Part shown: one piece after another, positions 20,736 to 31,074 of the stretch
How the letters are laid out: each line of letters starts with the position of its first letter
How positions within the stretch are numbered: the stretch's first letter is position 1
Notes under the pieces: generated by a model
Databases searched by the model: none
What the model was told of the DNA's origin: nothing
Seen by the model: only the letters and a program-made list of their open reading frames with translations
Assembly: GCF_001730315.1 (NCBI RefSeq)
Contig: NZ_MIKC01000040.1
Span: forward strand, 153,149-217,148
Direction: 5' to 3'
Source: Enterococcus ureilyticus
GTDB lineage: Bacteria > Bacillota > Bacilli > Lactobacillales > Enterococcaceae
Length of the DNA stretch: 64,000 nt
Made by a program: the position numbers and the translations under genes

Positions 20736-21482
20736 ATGCCACGCTATAAAGCAATAATTGCGTATGACGGAACAAATTTTAATGGTTTTCAAGCTCAACC
20801 AAATGGACGTACTGTCCAAGAAGAGCTTGAAAAGACATTGAGAAAAATGAATAACGGCAAAACGATCACGATTTTTGGTTCTGGTCGGACAGATGCAGGG
20901 GTTCACGCCGCTGGACAAGTGATTCATTTTGATTATCCACAGACGAGAGATTTGGAAAAAATGCGTTATGCTCTAGATACTCAAACACCTGAAGATATCG
21001 CTGTTAAAAGTGTAGAAATCGTACCAGATGATTTCCATGCTCGTTATCATGTTGTTGAGAAGATTTATCAATTTCGGGTAGATATCGGGAAACCAAGAAG
21101 TCCGTTTAAACGATTCTACGCTAGCTACTTTCCTTATGAAGTGGATATTAAAAAGATTCGAAGAGCATTGACTGATTTAGTTGGAACGCATGATTTTACG
21201 TCATTTTGTGCTTCTGGTACCGAGATTGAGGACAAAGTTCGAACGATTCATGAAGCAAGACTTGAAATCAATGAAGCGGGAGACGAACTGGTTTTTACAT
21301 TTCGTGGAGATGGTTTTTTGTATAAGATGATCCGAATATTGGTAGGAACACTTCTTAAAATGGGAAATGGTCGAATGGATGAAACAAGAATTCCTGAAAT
21401 CATTGCCGCTAAAGATCGGAATTTAGCTGGACCAACTGCACATCCAGAAGGGCTGTATTTGGTTGAAGTGAAATATGAATGA
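20736..21482 (+). CDS. truA: tRNA pseudouridine synthase A
   Basis: A 248-residue enzyme that makes pseudouridine at positions 38-40 of the tRNA anticodon stem. The catalytic aspartate lies in [11 protein letters not shown] near residues 49-59. It follows ecfT by 19 bases with an AAAGGTGG site, the usual Firmicute order. Confidence 0.96.
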   Translation: MPRYKAIIAYDGTNFNGFQAQPNGRTVQEELEKTLRKMNNGKTITIFGSGRTDAGVHAAGQVIHFDYPQTRDLEKMRYALDTQTPEDIAVKSVEIVPDDFHARYHVVEKIYQFRVDIGKPRSPFKRFYASYFPYEVDIKKIRRALTDLVGTHDFTSFCASGTEIEDKVRTIHEARLEINEAGDELVFTFRGDGFLYKMIRILVGTLLKMGNGRMDETRIPEIIAAKDRNLAGPTAHPEGLYLVEVKYE

Positions 21483-21520
21483 ATAAGTTTTTTATGAGTA
21501 AAATAACCAAACGTTTTATA

Positions 21521-21572
21521 AAAAAGTAGAGTAGCTATAACTCAAGAAGTTGTAGCAACTCTACTTTTTTAT
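21521..21572 (+). terminator. Terminator after truA
   Basis: A long stem whose outer 10-11 bases (about 21522-21532 with 21558-21568) pair perfectly, with imperfect pairing inside, then a T run. Confidence 0.85.
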
Positions 21573-21932
21573 TTTATATTAATTCTTAAAAAAATTTAAA
21601 AACGTGAAAAATATTTGTATATTTCAGTATACAGGAGTAAGATATAATTCATAAAATCGATTGGGAATGAATGATCGATGGAGCAGAATAATTCCTTTTT
21701 TTTAGGGCTAAATGCTTGTGTACCAAGCTAGTTTAATTTTTGTAGAATATAATAAATCGTTATAAAGTTATTTTTAAGTCAGTAAATTTAGTTGGGGTTT
21801 ATCGGAAAATTACTCATTTTGATAGATTACTCATTTCAAAGCTTCCATAAAACAATCTTTTATACGTATATTGTATAGAAATAGTATATAAATTAATAAA
21901 TAACGTATTTGAATGAAGATAGGAGGATAAAA
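21573..21932. promoter_or_regulatory. AT-rich regulatory region ahead of the urease genes
   Basis: A 360-base stretch without a gene. It holds an 18-base palindrome (TGTATA and TATACA arms at 21616-21621 and 21628-21633). Ten bases later comes a TATAAT (21643-21648), but without a good -35 box at 17 bases. Closer to ureI are clusters of TATA-like repeats (21860-21893). The palindrome is a candidate operator; I cannot place the urease promoter with confidence. Confidence 0.4.
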
Positions 21933-22451
21933 ATGCTTGGTGTTATTTTATTGTATGTAGGAATGGTGTTAATAAGCAATGGTCTTTACCGATTACAAGG
22001 AACACAAGATAAATCAGTCGTGGTGATGAATCTATTTACAGGTGGATTAAGTTTACTTTTAAACCTGGTAGCTCTTTCTTACGGGATAGTAGCGAATAAA
22101 GATTCATCGTGGTTTTATGCCAGTGCGACTGGTTTATTATTTGCGTTTACGTATCTCTATACAGCAATTAATTCAATGTTTGATTTAGATCAGAAGCTTT
22201 ATGGCTGGTTCAGTTTATTTGTAGCAATCAACGCGATTCCAGCAGGAATATTATGTTTTTATGGGTATGGCGGAAATACGTTATACGGAATAATTTGGTT
22301 TCTCTGGGGAATTCTTTGGTTTACAGGATTTCTTGAAAATACACTCGGAAAAAATCTGGGGAAATTTGTGGGTTATCTATCGGTAGGGGAAGGAATCATT
22401 ACTGCTTGGATTCCTGGATTCTTAATGCTACTTGATTTATGGCCAAAATAA
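21933..22451 (+). CDS. ureI: UreI/AmiS-family urea channel
   Basis: A 172-residue membrane protein with six hydrophobic helices (MLGVILLYVGMVLISNG at the start, LWGILWFTGFLEN near residues 124-136). The UreI/AmiS family forms hexameric channels; in Helicobacter pylori and Streptococcus salivarius UreI admits urea, often when the outside is acidic. ATG 21933 follows AGGAGG by seven bases. As first gene of the urease operon a urea channel is the best reading; an amide channel is the alternative. Confidence 0.92.
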   Translation: MLGVILLYVGMVLISNGLYRLQGTQDKSVVVMNLFTGGLSLLLNLVALSYGIVANKDSSWFYASATGLLFAFTYLYTAINSMFDLDQKLYGWFSLFVAINAIPAGILCFYGYGGNTLYGIIWFLWGILWFTGFLENTLGKNLGKFVGYLSVGEGIITAWIPGFLMLLDLWPK

Positions 22452-22472
22452 AATGAGAAGGGAGCATTTATT

Positions 22473-22775
22473 ATGCAATTAACAACAAGAGAACAAGAAA
22501 AAATGATGATCAGCTTGGCAGCAATGATTGCCCAACGCAGAAAAGACAAAAAAATAAAGTTGAATCATCCAGAAAGTGTCGCTTTGATTACGGATTTGAT
22601 TTTAGAAGGCGCACGTGAAGGAAAAACAGTTTCTGAATTAATGAACGAGGGTAGAAATCTTTTAACAAAAGAAGATGTCATGGAAGGTATTTCAGAAATG
22701 ATTCCAATGATTCAAGTAGAAGCAACATTTCCAGATGGAACAAAGTTAGTTACCGTTCATGATCCAATCCAATAA
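22473..22775 (+). CDS. ureA: Urease gamma subunit
   Basis: A 100-residue gamma subunit ([20 protein letters not shown], end [11 protein letters not shown]). Urease splits urea into ammonia and carbamate in the cytoplasm; gamma and beta form the scaffold around the alpha catalytic chain. Separate gamma and beta genes are the usual three-gene bacterial plan. Confidence 0.97.
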   Translation: MQLTTREQEKMMISLAAMIAQRRKDKKIKLNHPESVALITDLILEGAREGKTVSELMNEGRNLLTKEDVMEGISEMIPMIQVEATFPDGTKLVTVHDPIQ

Positions 22776-22810
22776 ATTCATTTTAATGATTCGATGAAGG
22801 AGGAAAAGTT

Positions 22811-23137
22811 ATGATTCCAGGAGAATATAAGTTAGCAAAAGAGCCAGTTGTATGTAATGAAGGGTATGATGCCATCACTTTAGAGGTGAAAAATGTTGGT
22901 GATCGAGCTGTTCAGGTGGGGTCACATTTTCACTTCTATGAAGCAAACGAAGAAGGCTTGAAATTTGATCGTGAAAAAGCAAGAGGCAAACGTCTAGATA
23001 TACCTGCAGGTACTGCAATCCGTTTTGAACCAGGTGAAACCCGTAAAGTGAATTTGATTGACGTAGGTGGAAAACGCCGTATTTATGGTTTCAATGATAA
23101 AATAAATGGTTTTTTAGATGATGACCGCACAAAATAG
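22811..23137 (+). CDS. ureB: Urease beta subunit
   Basis: A 108-residue beta subunit ([18 protein letters not shown]) with the conserved [11 protein letters not shown] and [16 protein letters not shown] segments. Length is normal. An AAGGAGG site precedes the ATG. Confidence 0.97.
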   Translation: MIPGEYKLAKEPVVCNEGYDAITLEVKNVGDRAVQVGSHFHFYEANEEGLKFDREKARGKRLDIPAGTAIRFEPGETRKVNLIDVGGKRRIYGFNDKINGFLDDDRTK

Positions 23138-23155
23138 CTGAAAAGAGGGAAAAAT

Positions 23156-24877
23156 ATGAGCTTTAAAATGGATAGAAGTAAATACGCGCAAATGTTTGGC
23201 CCAATAGTCGGGGATAGTGTTCGATTAGGAGATACGGATTTATTTGCAGCAATTGAAAAGGATTATACGATTCACGGTGAAGAAAGCAAGTTTGGTGGAG
23301 GAAAAGTTTTGAGAGATGGCATGGGGCAAAGCGCTACAGAAACTCGTGCAGCAAATCCACTGGTTGTAGATACAATTATCACCAATGCAACAATCATTGA
23401 CTATACAGGAATTATTAAAGCGGATATAGGGATCCGCGATGGTAAGATCATCGCCATTGGTAAAGGCGGAAATCCAGATAATATGGATGACATAGACTTT
23501 GTCGTTGGTGCTAGTACGGAAGCAATTTCTGCTGAGGGTCTAATCGTAACAGCGGGTGGATTGGATATTCATGTTCATTTTATTTCACCAGGTTTAGCAC
23601 AAGCGGGACTTGATAATGGCATTACAACATTATTCGGTGGGGGAACAGGTCCAGCTGATGGAACAAATTCAGCGACTACATCACCTGGTAAATGGCATAT
23701 CGAACGAATGCTTCAGTCAGCCGAAAACTTACCGATCAACATTGGTGTTATGGCAAAAGGTGCGGGTGCTGTACCTGAAACGATAGCAGAACAAATTGAA
23801 GCAGGTGCCATGGCGATAAAAAACCATGAAGATTGGGGCGCAACTGCTGCTGGAATTGATAATTCACTGAAAGCTGCTGATCAATATGATGTTCAATTTG
23901 CGGTTCATACTGATTCGCTTAATGAAGGGGGATTCGTTCAAAATACGTTAGATGCTTTTCAAGGACGAACAGTGCATACATTCCATACTGAAGGTGCAGG
24001 TGGTGGACACGCACCAGATATCATGGTAGTAGCGGGGCACGATAATGTGTTGCCTTCATCAACGAATCCAACAAATCCTTATACGATCAATGAAATCAGT
24101 GAACTATTTGATATGGTCATGGTTTGTCATAACTTGGATCCGAAATTACCAGAAGACGTGTCATTTGCAGAATCTCGTGTACGTAAACAAACGATTGCAG
24201 CAGAAGATGTTTTACATGATATGGGTGCACTAAGTATTATGACTTCTGATGCAATGGCTATGGGACGTGTTGGTGAAGTTGCAATGCGTTGTTGGCAGTT
24301 GGCAGATAAAATGAAAAAACAACGTGGACCTTTAGATGGTGATAGTGAATTTAACGATAATAATCGGATCAAACGATATATTGCGAAATACACAATAAAT
24401 CCAGCCATCACAAACGGTGTATCAGATTATATCGGATCCGTTGAAGTAGGCAAATATGCTGATTTAGTCATTTGGGAACCAGCGAAGTTTGGAGCAAAAC
24501 CCAAAATGGTTTTAAAAATGGGCATGATTAGTTATGGTGTGATGGGAGATGCAAGTTCAAGTCTACCTACACCACAACCTCGTCTAATGAGAGATCTCTT
24601 TGGGGCATGCGGCAAGGCTGTGACTGCCACAAATATTACATTCGTTTCACAGTTTGCATACGATCATGGAATCAAGGAAAACATTGGACTTGAAAAAGTA
24701 GTTTTACCTGTTCATAATACAAGAAATTTAACCAAGCGAGACATGAAATTAAATAATTTCAGTCCAAAAACGATTACCGTTGACCCTCATACATTTGATG
24801 TGAAGATTGATGACGAATTGATTACTTGTGATCCCGTCGACACTGTGGCGTTAAGCCAAAGATATTACCTATTCTAA
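23156..24877 (+). CDS. ureC: Urease alpha subunit, catalytic
   Basis: A 573-residue catalytic chain with all active-site residues present. His139 and His141 (DIHVHF), the lysine that becomes carbamylated (Lys222 in IKNHEDWG), His224, a further histidine in [10 protein letters not shown], one in [13 protein letters not shown] and Asp365 in TSDAMAMGR bind the two nickel ions. The mobile flap carries Cys324 and the catalytic His325 (VCHNLDP); the residue after it is Asn where several ureases have His. By sequence it should be active. Confidence 0.97.
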   Translation: MSFKMDRSKYAQMFGPIVGDSVRLGDTDLFAAIEKDYTIHGEESKFGGGKVLRDGMGQSATETRAANPLVVDTIITNATIIDYTGIIKADIGIRDGKIIAIGKGGNPDNMDDIDFVVGASTEAISAEGLIVTAGGLDIHVHFISPGLAQAGLDNGITTLFGGGTGPADGTNSATTSPGKWHIERMLQSAENLPINIGVMAKGAGAVPETIAEQIEAGAMAIKNHEDWGATAAGIDNSLKAADQYDVQFAVHTDSLNEGGFVQNTLDAFQGRTVHTFHTEGAGGGHAPDIMVVAGHDNVLPSSTNPTNPYTINEISELFDMVMVCHNLDPKLPEDVSFAESRVRKQTIAAEDVLHDMGALSIMTSDAMAMGRVGEVAMRCWQLADKMKKQRGPLDGDSEFNDNNRIKRYIAKYTINPAITNGVSDYIGSVEVGKYADLVIWEPAKFGAKPKMVLKMGMISYGVMGDASSSLPTPQPRLMRDLFGACGKAVTATNITFVSQFAYDHGIKENIGLEKVVLPVHNTRNLTKRDMKLNNFSPKTITVDPHTFDVKIDDELITCDPVDTVALSQRYYLF

Positions 24878-24990
24878 ACAGAAAAATGCTGGGACAAAAG
24901 TGGCAAGCTATCAAAAATTCTTTTAAAAAAATGATATCTATATACATTTAGAAGAAATTTTAAGGAAGCTAATGCCACTTTTGTTCTGTT
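24877..24990 (+). other. Large stem-loop between ureC and ureE
   Basis: Arms of 12 bases at 24894-24905 and 24973-24984 pair perfectly, and six more outer bases (24877-24882 with 24985-24990) pair as well, around a 67-base AT-rich loop. No T run follows. It could lower expression of the accessory genes relative to the structural genes, or be an inserted intergenic repeat; its GCTGGGACA start resembles sequence seen in the element near 36850. Confidence 0.7.
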
Positions 24991-25023
24991 AAATTATCAA
25001 TATGTTATTACAGGAGGAAGAAT

Positions 25024-25479
25024 ATGATTTTGACAGCTATTGATTCAAATCTTGATGAAATCGATGATATTACGAAATATCATGTTGAAACTGTTAGATT
25101 AAACAGTGATGATTTAAACAAAAGAATTTTAAGGGTAACCACAGATCATGGCAACGATTATGGTATTCGATTAACAAGTGAAAGTGAAGCGTTGCGTAAT
25201 GGTTCTATCTTTTTTGTCGATGACCATAACATTTTAGTCATTGCGGTACGCTCTGAAGAAATGATTATCATTAAACCGTCAACGATGGATGAAATGGGTG
25301 AAATTGCTCACTTACTTGGAAATACACATAAACCTGTTGTTGTAGAAGACGGGAAAATTGTTTTAGAAGTAGATCCAACTGTAGTTGATCTTTTAAATAA
25401 AAAGGACATAGACTACGAGATTAAAAAAATCAAGTTGAAAAAAGCTTTGAAACATGTGGACTTGTCGCATGAACATTAA
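25024..25479 (+). CDS. ureE: Urease accessory protein UreE, nickel chaperone
   Basis: A 151-residue UreE. It delivers nickel to the UreG-containing complex. The C-terminal tail is short, with few histidines (HVDLSHEH), unlike the long polyhistidine tails of some enterobacterial UreE, so nickel storage capacity is probably low. An AGGAGG site precedes the ATG, and the end overlaps ureF. Confidence 0.95.
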   Translation: MILTAIDSNLDEIDDITKYHVETVRLNSDDLNKRILRVTTDHGNDYGIRLTSESEALRNGSIFFVDDHNILVIAVRSEEMIIIKPSTMDEMGEIAHLLGNTHKPVVVEDGKIVLEVDPTVVDLLNKKDIDYEIKKIKLKKALKHVDLSHEH

Positions 25480-26173
25480 TGTAAAAAGGTTTGAAAATTT
25501 TTTAGATGTTGTACAAGTCTGCGATTCCACTTTTCCTATTGGGACATTCAATCATTCCTTTGGTATGGAAAATTATTTGAGAACAGATAAAATAACGAAT
25601 GCAGATGATTTTGAAATTTGGTTAGATACGTATCTAAAAACACAATTTAAATACGGTGAAGGGTTACTTATAAATCTTTGTTTTAAAGCTTTGGAAGAAG
25701 AAAAAATAGAAGTAATTTGGGAATACGATAAAATCATTACATGTTCCTCACAAGCAGCTGAAACAAGAAATGGGACAAAAATGATTGCGAAGCAAATGAT
25801 TGACCTAGTTCAAACTTTACATGATATTCCATTACTAGATGATTATAAGCAACAAATCAAAAAGGCTACTGTTTATGGAAATCCAGCGATTGTTTTTGCT
25901 ATTTTTGCTCATTATAAAGGACTGGACGCAGATGAAGCAATCTTACTTTATGGCTATAGTATAAATTCTACGATGATTCAAAATGCTGTCAGAGCAGTCC
26001 CTCTAGGGCAAAAAAGCGGACAATTAATTCTACAAAGAACAATCCCACTTCTAGAAGAGATAGTAGCAGAAATGAAGCAATTGGACACATCTTATTTAGG
26101 AGCCAATGTACCTGGAATCGAATTGTCACAAATTAACCATGAAACACAAGTATTCAGACTTTTTATGTCATAG
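25469..26173 (+). CDS. ureF: Urease accessory protein UreF
   Basis: A 234-residue, mostly helical protein with the conserved CDSTFPIGTFNHSFGME start region. UreF acts with UreD and UreG in the activation complex and is thought to gate GTP hydrolysis by UreG. ATG 25469 overlaps ureE by 11 bases. Confidence 0.95.
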   Translation: MNINVKRFENFLDVVQVCDSTFPIGTFNHSFGMENYLRTDKITNADDFEIWLDTYLKTQFKYGEGLLINLCFKALEEEKIEVIWEYDKIITCSSQAAETRNGTKMIAKQMIDLVQTLHDIPLLDDYKQQIKKATVYGNPAIVFAIFAHYKGLDADEAILLYGYSINSTMIQNAVRAVPLGQKSGQLILQRTIPLLEEIVAEMKQLDTSYLGANVPGIELSQINHETQVFRLFMS

Positions 26174-26187
26174 GGAGGAAATAACAG

Positions 26188-26799
26188 ATGAAAAAAACAG
26201 TAATAATTGGTGTCGGTGGACCCGTTGGATCAGGGAAAACATTACTTATTGAACGTTTAGTTAGACAAATGAATGAGGATTTGAACGTTGCAGTAATAAC
26301 CAATGATATCTATACAAAAGAAGATGCAAAATTCTTATGTGATAACTCTGTTTTAAGTGAAGATCGTATTATCGGTGTAGAAACTGGAGGATGTCCACAC
26401 ACAGCAATTCGTGAAGATGCATCAATGAATTTTGCAGCTATTGAACAATTAGAAGAACGATTTGAAGATTTAGATGTAATTTTTTTGGAAAGTGGTGGGG
26501 ATAATTTAGCCGCAACGTTTAGTCCAGAATTAGTCGATTCCTCTATTTATATTATTGATGTGGCCCAAGGAGAAAAAATTCCTAGAAAAGCAGGTCAAGG
26601 AATGATCAAGAGTGATTTATTTATCATCAATAAAATCGATTTGGCTCCGTATGTTGGTGCTGATTTAGATGTCATGAAAAAAGACACCGAAGTTTTTCGA
26701 GAAGATAATACTTTTTTATTTACTAACTTAAAGGATCAAGAAGGGGTAGCAGCCGTAAATGAATGGATCCGTAAAAATGTTTTACTAGAAGGATTATAA
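26188..26799 (+). CDS. ureG: Urease accessory GTPase UreG
   Basis: A 203-residue SIMIBI-class GTPase. The P-loop GGPVGSGKT lies at residues 9-17, the metal-binding CPH motif in [13 protein letters not shown] near 70-75, and [15 protein letters not shown] near 100. It binds nickel at its dimer interface and uses GTP to load urease. It ends one base before ureD. Confidence 0.96.
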   Translation: MKKTVIIGVGGPVGSGKTLLIERLVRQMNEDLNVAVITNDIYTKEDAKFLCDNSVLSEDRIIGVETGGCPHTAIREDASMNFAAIEQLEERFEDLDVIFLESGGDNLAATFSPELVDSSIYIIDVAQGEKIPRKAGQGMIKSDLFIINKIDLAPYVGADLDVMKKDTEVFREDNTFLFTNLKDQEGVAAVNEWIRKNVLLEGL

Positions 26800-26800
26800 T

Positions 26801-27649
26801 ATGAGGCAAGATACAGACGGACTTATTGAAATGGCATTTACCAATCGTAATAACCGAACCATTGCGTCTAGAATTTATCATGAGGGCAATTCTCGCGTGT
26901 CCTCGAATATTCCATTAGCGAATGAGAAAACACCATATTACTTCTTTATTAGTACGGGTGGGGGTTTCCTTGAGGGAGAGAAATATGAACTGGATGTTAC
27001 GGTAGCCAAAGAAGCGCATGCTATCGTGACAACTCAAGCACCAACTTACGTATACAAATGTGATAATAAAATACAAACAACACAAAAAACACAGCTGGTT
27101 TTAGAAGAAAATAGCACATTTGAATATTTAACAGATGAAGTAATTCCTTATAAAAATTCAATTTACAAACAAGAAACAATCGTTCAGATGAAAGAAAATG
27201 CAACGCTAATTTTAATGGATGGTGTAACAGCGGGCTGGTCTGCTGATGAGCAACCGTTTCAATACGCTGAATTACAGATGAAAACAAGTATATATATGGA
27301 TGAAGAATTAATCTACAATGACCATTTACTATCAGAGCCATTGAAAAATGATATGTCTGCACTAGGTTATTTTGAAGACGGCTTGAATTATAATACGTTG
27401 ATAATTATCAGTCCTTCTTGTACAAAAGAGGTTATTGAAACAATTAGAAAGAAATTAAATGAAATTGAAACAACTGTCAATTTTGGCATTTCAAGTTTAG
27501 AAAAACCTGGTTTTGTGCTTCGAGCGCTGGGGAAAAGTGGAGAAGAAAATCGCTATATCCTGATGCAAGCACTCAATCATTTTCGAATAGAACAGCTTCA
27601 TTATCCTGAATTGATTCTTAGTAAAAATGACAACTACATCCAGAATTAA
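26801..27649 (+). CDS. ureD: Urease accessory protein UreD (UreH)
   Basis: A 282-residue scaffold protein of the activation complex, through which nickel is thought to pass to apo-urease. The segments STGGGFLEGEKYELDV and TTQAPTYVYKC are typical. It is the last urease gene; the methyltransferase follows after 85 bases. Confidence 0.95.
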   Translation: MRQDTDGLIEMAFTNRNNRTIASRIYHEGNSRVSSNIPLANEKTPYYFFISTGGGFLEGEKYELDVTVAKEAHAIVTTQAPTYVYKCDNKIQTTQKTQLVLEENSTFEYLTDEVIPYKNSIYKQETIVQMKENATLILMDGVTAGWSADEQPFQYAELQMKTSIYMDEELIYNDHLLSEPLKNDMSALGYFEDGLNYNTLIIISPSCTKEVIETIRKKLNEIETTVNFGISSLEKPGFVLRALGKSGEENRYILMQALNHFRIEQLHYPELILSKNDNYIQN

Positions 27650-27734
27650 TGGACAAGATGAAGATTTTTTACGAACTTTTTAGTAAGAAATGGCGAGGCA
27701 TTGTTCTGTTATGTAGTAAAAAGGGGAAATTAGT

Positions 27735-28505
27735 GTGGAAATGGCTAAGAAGACATTTAAAAATGAAATTATTGATTACTGGTCAAAGAGATCTGAAACC
27801 TATGGACAACAGCATCATGAAGAATTACTGGGAGAACCAAAAGCATTATGGCAGAATGTCATCCTTAGTGCTTTTAATGCAAACGAAAACCCAGTTAAAA
27901 AAATTCTTGATATAGGTACTGGTCCTGGTTTTCTCTCCATATTGCTTGCTGAAAAAGGCTTTGAAGTGACGTCAATCGATATGACAGAAGAAATGTTGAT
28001 TCAAGCAAAGTTGAATGCGGGTGATCTCGTTGAAAAAATCGAATGGACATTGATGGATGCCCATAAGTTGACATTTGATACAGCACACTTCGATGCAATT
28101 GTCACAAGAAATGTCACTTGGAACCTAGAAAATCCAAAGGAAGCATATAAAGAATGGTATCGAGTATTAAAACCAGGAGGAATCTTACTAAATTTTGATT
28201 CAAATTGGTACAAATATCTTTACGATGAAACGCTTCGGGAGAAATATGAAAAAAATCGAGAATTGACGCAAGAGATGGCTGTTAAAGATTATTATGAAGG
28301 GACAGACATTGATTGGATGGAAGACTTAGCTAAAGAAATGCCTTTATCAAAAATTACCCGTCCTATATGGGATAAGAAGGTATTGAAAGAGTGTGGATTC
28401 CAATCTATTACAATTCATGAGAATATGAATGATCAATTACTAAGTGATATTCAAAAAATTAATTTCTTGTTTTCCCCTATATTCCTAATAGAAGCAACAA
28501 AATAA
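27735..28505 (+). CDS. Class I SAM-dependent methyltransferase in the nickel operon
   Basis: A 256-residue protein of the UbiE-like class I fold: SAM-binding motif LDIGTGPGFLSILLA near residues 58-72, acidic end of strand two (TSIDMTEEM) and post-motif VLKPGGILLNFD. The start is a GTG at 27735 after AAGGGGAAA; ATG 27741 is possible. The substrate is unknown. Its place between ureD and nikA, 17 bases before the latter, suggests a link to nickel uptake, perhaps methylation of a small metal-binding compound; this is inference. A frame at 27649-27915 overlapping its start is not considered a gene. Confidence 0.85.
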   Translation: MEMAKKTFKNEIIDYWSKRSETYGQQHHEELLGEPKALWQNVILSAFNANENPVKKILDIGTGPGFLSILLAEKGFEVTSIDMTEEMLIQAKLNAGDLVEKIEWTLMDAHKLTFDTAHFDAIVTRNVTWNLENPKEAYKEWYRVLKPGGILLNFDSNWYKYLYDETLREKYEKNRELTQEMAVKDYYEGTDIDWMEDLAKEMPLSKITRPIWDKKVLKECGFQSITIHENMNDQLLSDIQKINFLFSPIFLIEATK

Positions 28506-28522
28506 ATAGCAAAGGAGATGAG

Positions 28523-30121
28523 TTGTTGGCAAAGAAAAGAAAATGGATGCCAGTCTTCTTTTTTACTATCTCTATGATGCTACTAATTTTAGCAGGCTGT
28601 AATTCATCAAAAAAAGAGAGCCGATCTTCTAATCAAATAAATTATGGTAGTACAAAAGATATACGAGATATTAATCCGCATTTATATAACGGAGAAATGG
28701 CTGCGCAAAATATGGTTTTCGAAGGATTGACCAAAAATGAAGAGGGAAAAGTCAAACCTGCGTTAGCAAAAAGCTGGGCTATTTCTGATGATGGTAAAGA
28801 ATATACCTTTTCTTTACAAACTAATGTGAAATTTACGGATGGTACGGCATTCAATGCAGATGCTGTGAAGCAAAATTTTGATGCAGTTTTGGCTAATAAG
28901 GAACGTCATGCTTGGTTAGATATGGTGAATGAAATCGAGTCGACACAAGTAGTAGATGATGAGACTTTCAAATTAACCTTAAAACATCCCTATTACCCAA
29001 CCTTGATTGAACTCGGGTTGACTAGGCCATTTCGTTTTATCTCGCCTAAAAGTTTTATTGAGGGGGGATCTAAAACGGGTGTGTCAAGCTATGTGGGAAC
29101 TGGGCCGTATAAACTGGAAACGCACAAGGACAATCAATATGCGCACTTTGTAGTGAATGAAGATTATTGGGGTGAAAAACCAAAAGTTTCAGAAGTGGAT
29201 TGGAAAGTAATTCCAGATTCACAAGCATTATTACTTGCTCTAAAAAAAGGAGAAATTGATCTTATTTATGGTGCAGATGGCGACCAATTAAATATGGATG
29301 CCTATAACGCAATGAAAGCTGACAAGGCTGCTTTTACAGCCGTATCTAGCCAACCGGTAGCCTCTCGTGCAATACTATTAAATAGTAAACGAGAAAATCT
29401 GAGTTCACTAAAGGTTAGAGAAGCGTTAACTTACGCAGTCAACAAAGAGAATATTATTAAAGGTGTACTAAATAATTCAGAAGACAAAGCGGATACGCTA
29501 TTACCAAAAACAGCTCCTTATTGTGATATTGAATTAAAAAGCTATAATCACAACGTGGAAAAAGCAAATCAATTACTAGATGAAGCAGGATGGAAAGTAG
29601 GGGAAAATGGAATACGGATGAAGGATGATAAACCTTTAGCACTAACTTTTTCCTATAATTCACAAAATGCACAAGAAGGAACAATCGCTCAATCGATTCA
29701 AGCGGATCTTAAAGAGGTGGGGGTGGACCTAGCCATTATTTCTGAGGAAAAACAGAATTTTCTTGATCGTCAAAAAGATGGAGAGTTCGATTTACAGTAT
29801 TCGTTGTCGTGGGGAACGCCTTACGATCCGCAATCTTATCTTTCTTCTTGGCGAATACCGGCACATGGAGATTATCAAGCACAATTAGGCTTGGATAAAA
29901 AAGCATGGTTGGATGATAAAATCACACAAGTGATGATTGAGCCAGATGAAAAACAGAGACAAACAGATTATAGCGAAATTTTGACGTACATCAACGATCA
30001 ATGTATATATATCCCAATTTCGTATTCGAAAACGAAAGCAATTGGTAAAGCTAACCTTAAAAATATCACGTTTAATGATTCGCAATATGAAATACCATTT
30101 GAAAAAATGTTCTTTGAATAA
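28523..30121 (+). CDS. nikA: Nickel/peptide ABC transporter substrate-binding lipoprotein (NikA-like)
   Basis: A 532-residue family 5 extracellular binding protein. The start is TTG (28523) after AAAGGAG. A signal peptide ends in the lipobox LILAGC, so Cys26 should be lipidated and anchor the protein outside the membrane. The segment INPHLYNGEMAAQNMVFEGL is typical of NikA/OppA proteins. The urease context makes nickel, free or bound to a small chelator, the likely cargo; peptide is the alternative. Confidence 0.85.
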   Translation: MLAKKRKWMPVFFFTISMMLLILAGCNSSKKESRSSNQINYGSTKDIRDINPHLYNGEMAAQNMVFEGLTKNEEGKVKPALAKSWAISDDGKEYTFSLQTNVKFTDGTAFNADAVKQNFDAVLANKERHAWLDMVNEIESTQVVDDETFKLTLKHPYYPTLIELGLTRPFRFISPKSFIEGGSKTGVSSYVGTGPYKLETHKDNQYAHFVVNEDYWGEKPKVSEVDWKVIPDSQALLLALKKGEIDLIYGADGDQLNMDAYNAMKADKAAFTAVSSQPVASRAILLNSKRENLSSLKVREALTYAVNKENIIKGVLNNSEDKADTLLPKTAPYCDIELKSYNHNVEKANQLLDEAGWKVGENGIRMKDDKPLALTFSYNSQNAQEGTIAQSIQADLKEVGVDLAIISEEKQNFLDRQKDGEFDLQYSLSWGTPYDPQSYLSSWRIPAHGDYQAQLGLDKKAWLDDKITQVMIEPDEKQRQTDYSEILTYINDQCIYIPISYSKTKAIGKANLKNITFNDSQYEIPFEKMFFE

Positions 30122-30135
30122 GGATAGAAAGTTGG

Positions 30136-31074
30136 GTGACAATGATTAAATCTATTATTAAAAATTGTGGAAAAATCCTACTTCTTCTTTTTTTAATAAC
30201 GTTTATTCCTTTTTTCCTATTGACGTATCTATCCAATGATCCAGCTGAAGTAGCACTAAGAGTCCAGGCAATCACACCAACTGAACAAAATGTGCGTCAG
30301 ATGCGTTCAGAATTGGGGTTAGATCAACCTTTTTTTGCAAGATATATTGATTGGGTTCAACAGGCTCTAAAAGGGGATTTAGGTAAAAGCTATGCTACTG
30401 ATAAATCGATTGCTGGTATGATCAGTGAGGCTTTTCCATATACAGTATTTTTGACTCTAGTGACACTGATCATCATTATTGTAACCTGTTTAGTACTGGG
30501 AATTTTGGCTGCTAATTATCAAAATCATTGGACTGAAAAAGTCTTAAGATTGATCACCTTTGTCTTAAATGCAATTCCATCATTTTGGCTAGGGTTGTTA
30601 CTGATCTTTTTGTTCTCTATCAAGCTAAATTGGTTACCAACGGGAGGGGCCGAAAGCCTATTATCAGTTTTCTTGCCGGCATTGACACTTTCTTTGGCCT
30701 ACTCTAGTTCGTATATTCGGTTGATTCGCAATGATTTATTGCAAAATAAACAGTTGCCATATGTCGACTATTATTTTACAAGAGGATTTTCAAAAAAATC
30801 GATCACGAAACATTTATTGAAAAATTCTTTGCGTTCTTCTGTTGTTTCGATTGGCGTGAGTATTCCCAAACTGATTGCTGGTAGCATCATTATAGAAAGT
30901 GTTTTTGCATGGCCTGGTATGGGGCTTCTCTGTATTAATGCAATCAGAAATCGCGATTTACCTGTTTTGCAAGCCTATATTGTGATTATGTCATTGTTCT
31001 TTATTAGCAGTAGTTTGTTGATTGATTCCTTAAACAAAAGGATTGATCCCAGACTAAGAGAGCGAGGCAGCTGA
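30136..31074 (+). CDS. nikB: Nickel ABC transporter permease (NikB-like)
   Basis: A 312-residue permease with about six membrane helices and the large loop after helix one typical of OppB/NikB. The coupling region is near residue 245-265 (SIPKLIAGSIIIESVFAWPGMG). The start may be GTG 30136 or ATG 30142; spacing from the AAGGA site favours the GTG. Its stop overlaps nikC by one base. Confidence 0.88.
   Translation: MTMIKSIIKNCGKILLLLFLITFIPFFLLTYLSNDPAEVALRVQAITPTEQNVRQMRSELGLDQPFFARYIDWVQQALKGDLGKSYATDKSIAGMISEAFPYTVFLTLVTLIIIIVTCLVLGILAANYQNHWTEKVLRLITFVLNAIPSFWLGLLLIFLFSIKLNWLPTGGAESLLSVFLPALTLSLAYSSSYIRLIRNDLLQNKQLPYVDYYFTRGFSKKSITKHLLKNSLRSSVVSIGVSIPKLIAGSIIIESVFAWPGMGLLCINAIRNRDLPVLQAYIVIMSLFFISSSLLIDSLNKRIDPRLRERGS

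Noticed and set aside
27649..27915. 88-codon plus-strand frame starting at the ureD stop
   Set aside because: Most of it overlaps the methyltransferase in another frame, its composition is unnatural (rich in Lys, Trp and Leu), and it has no ribosome binding site of its own.
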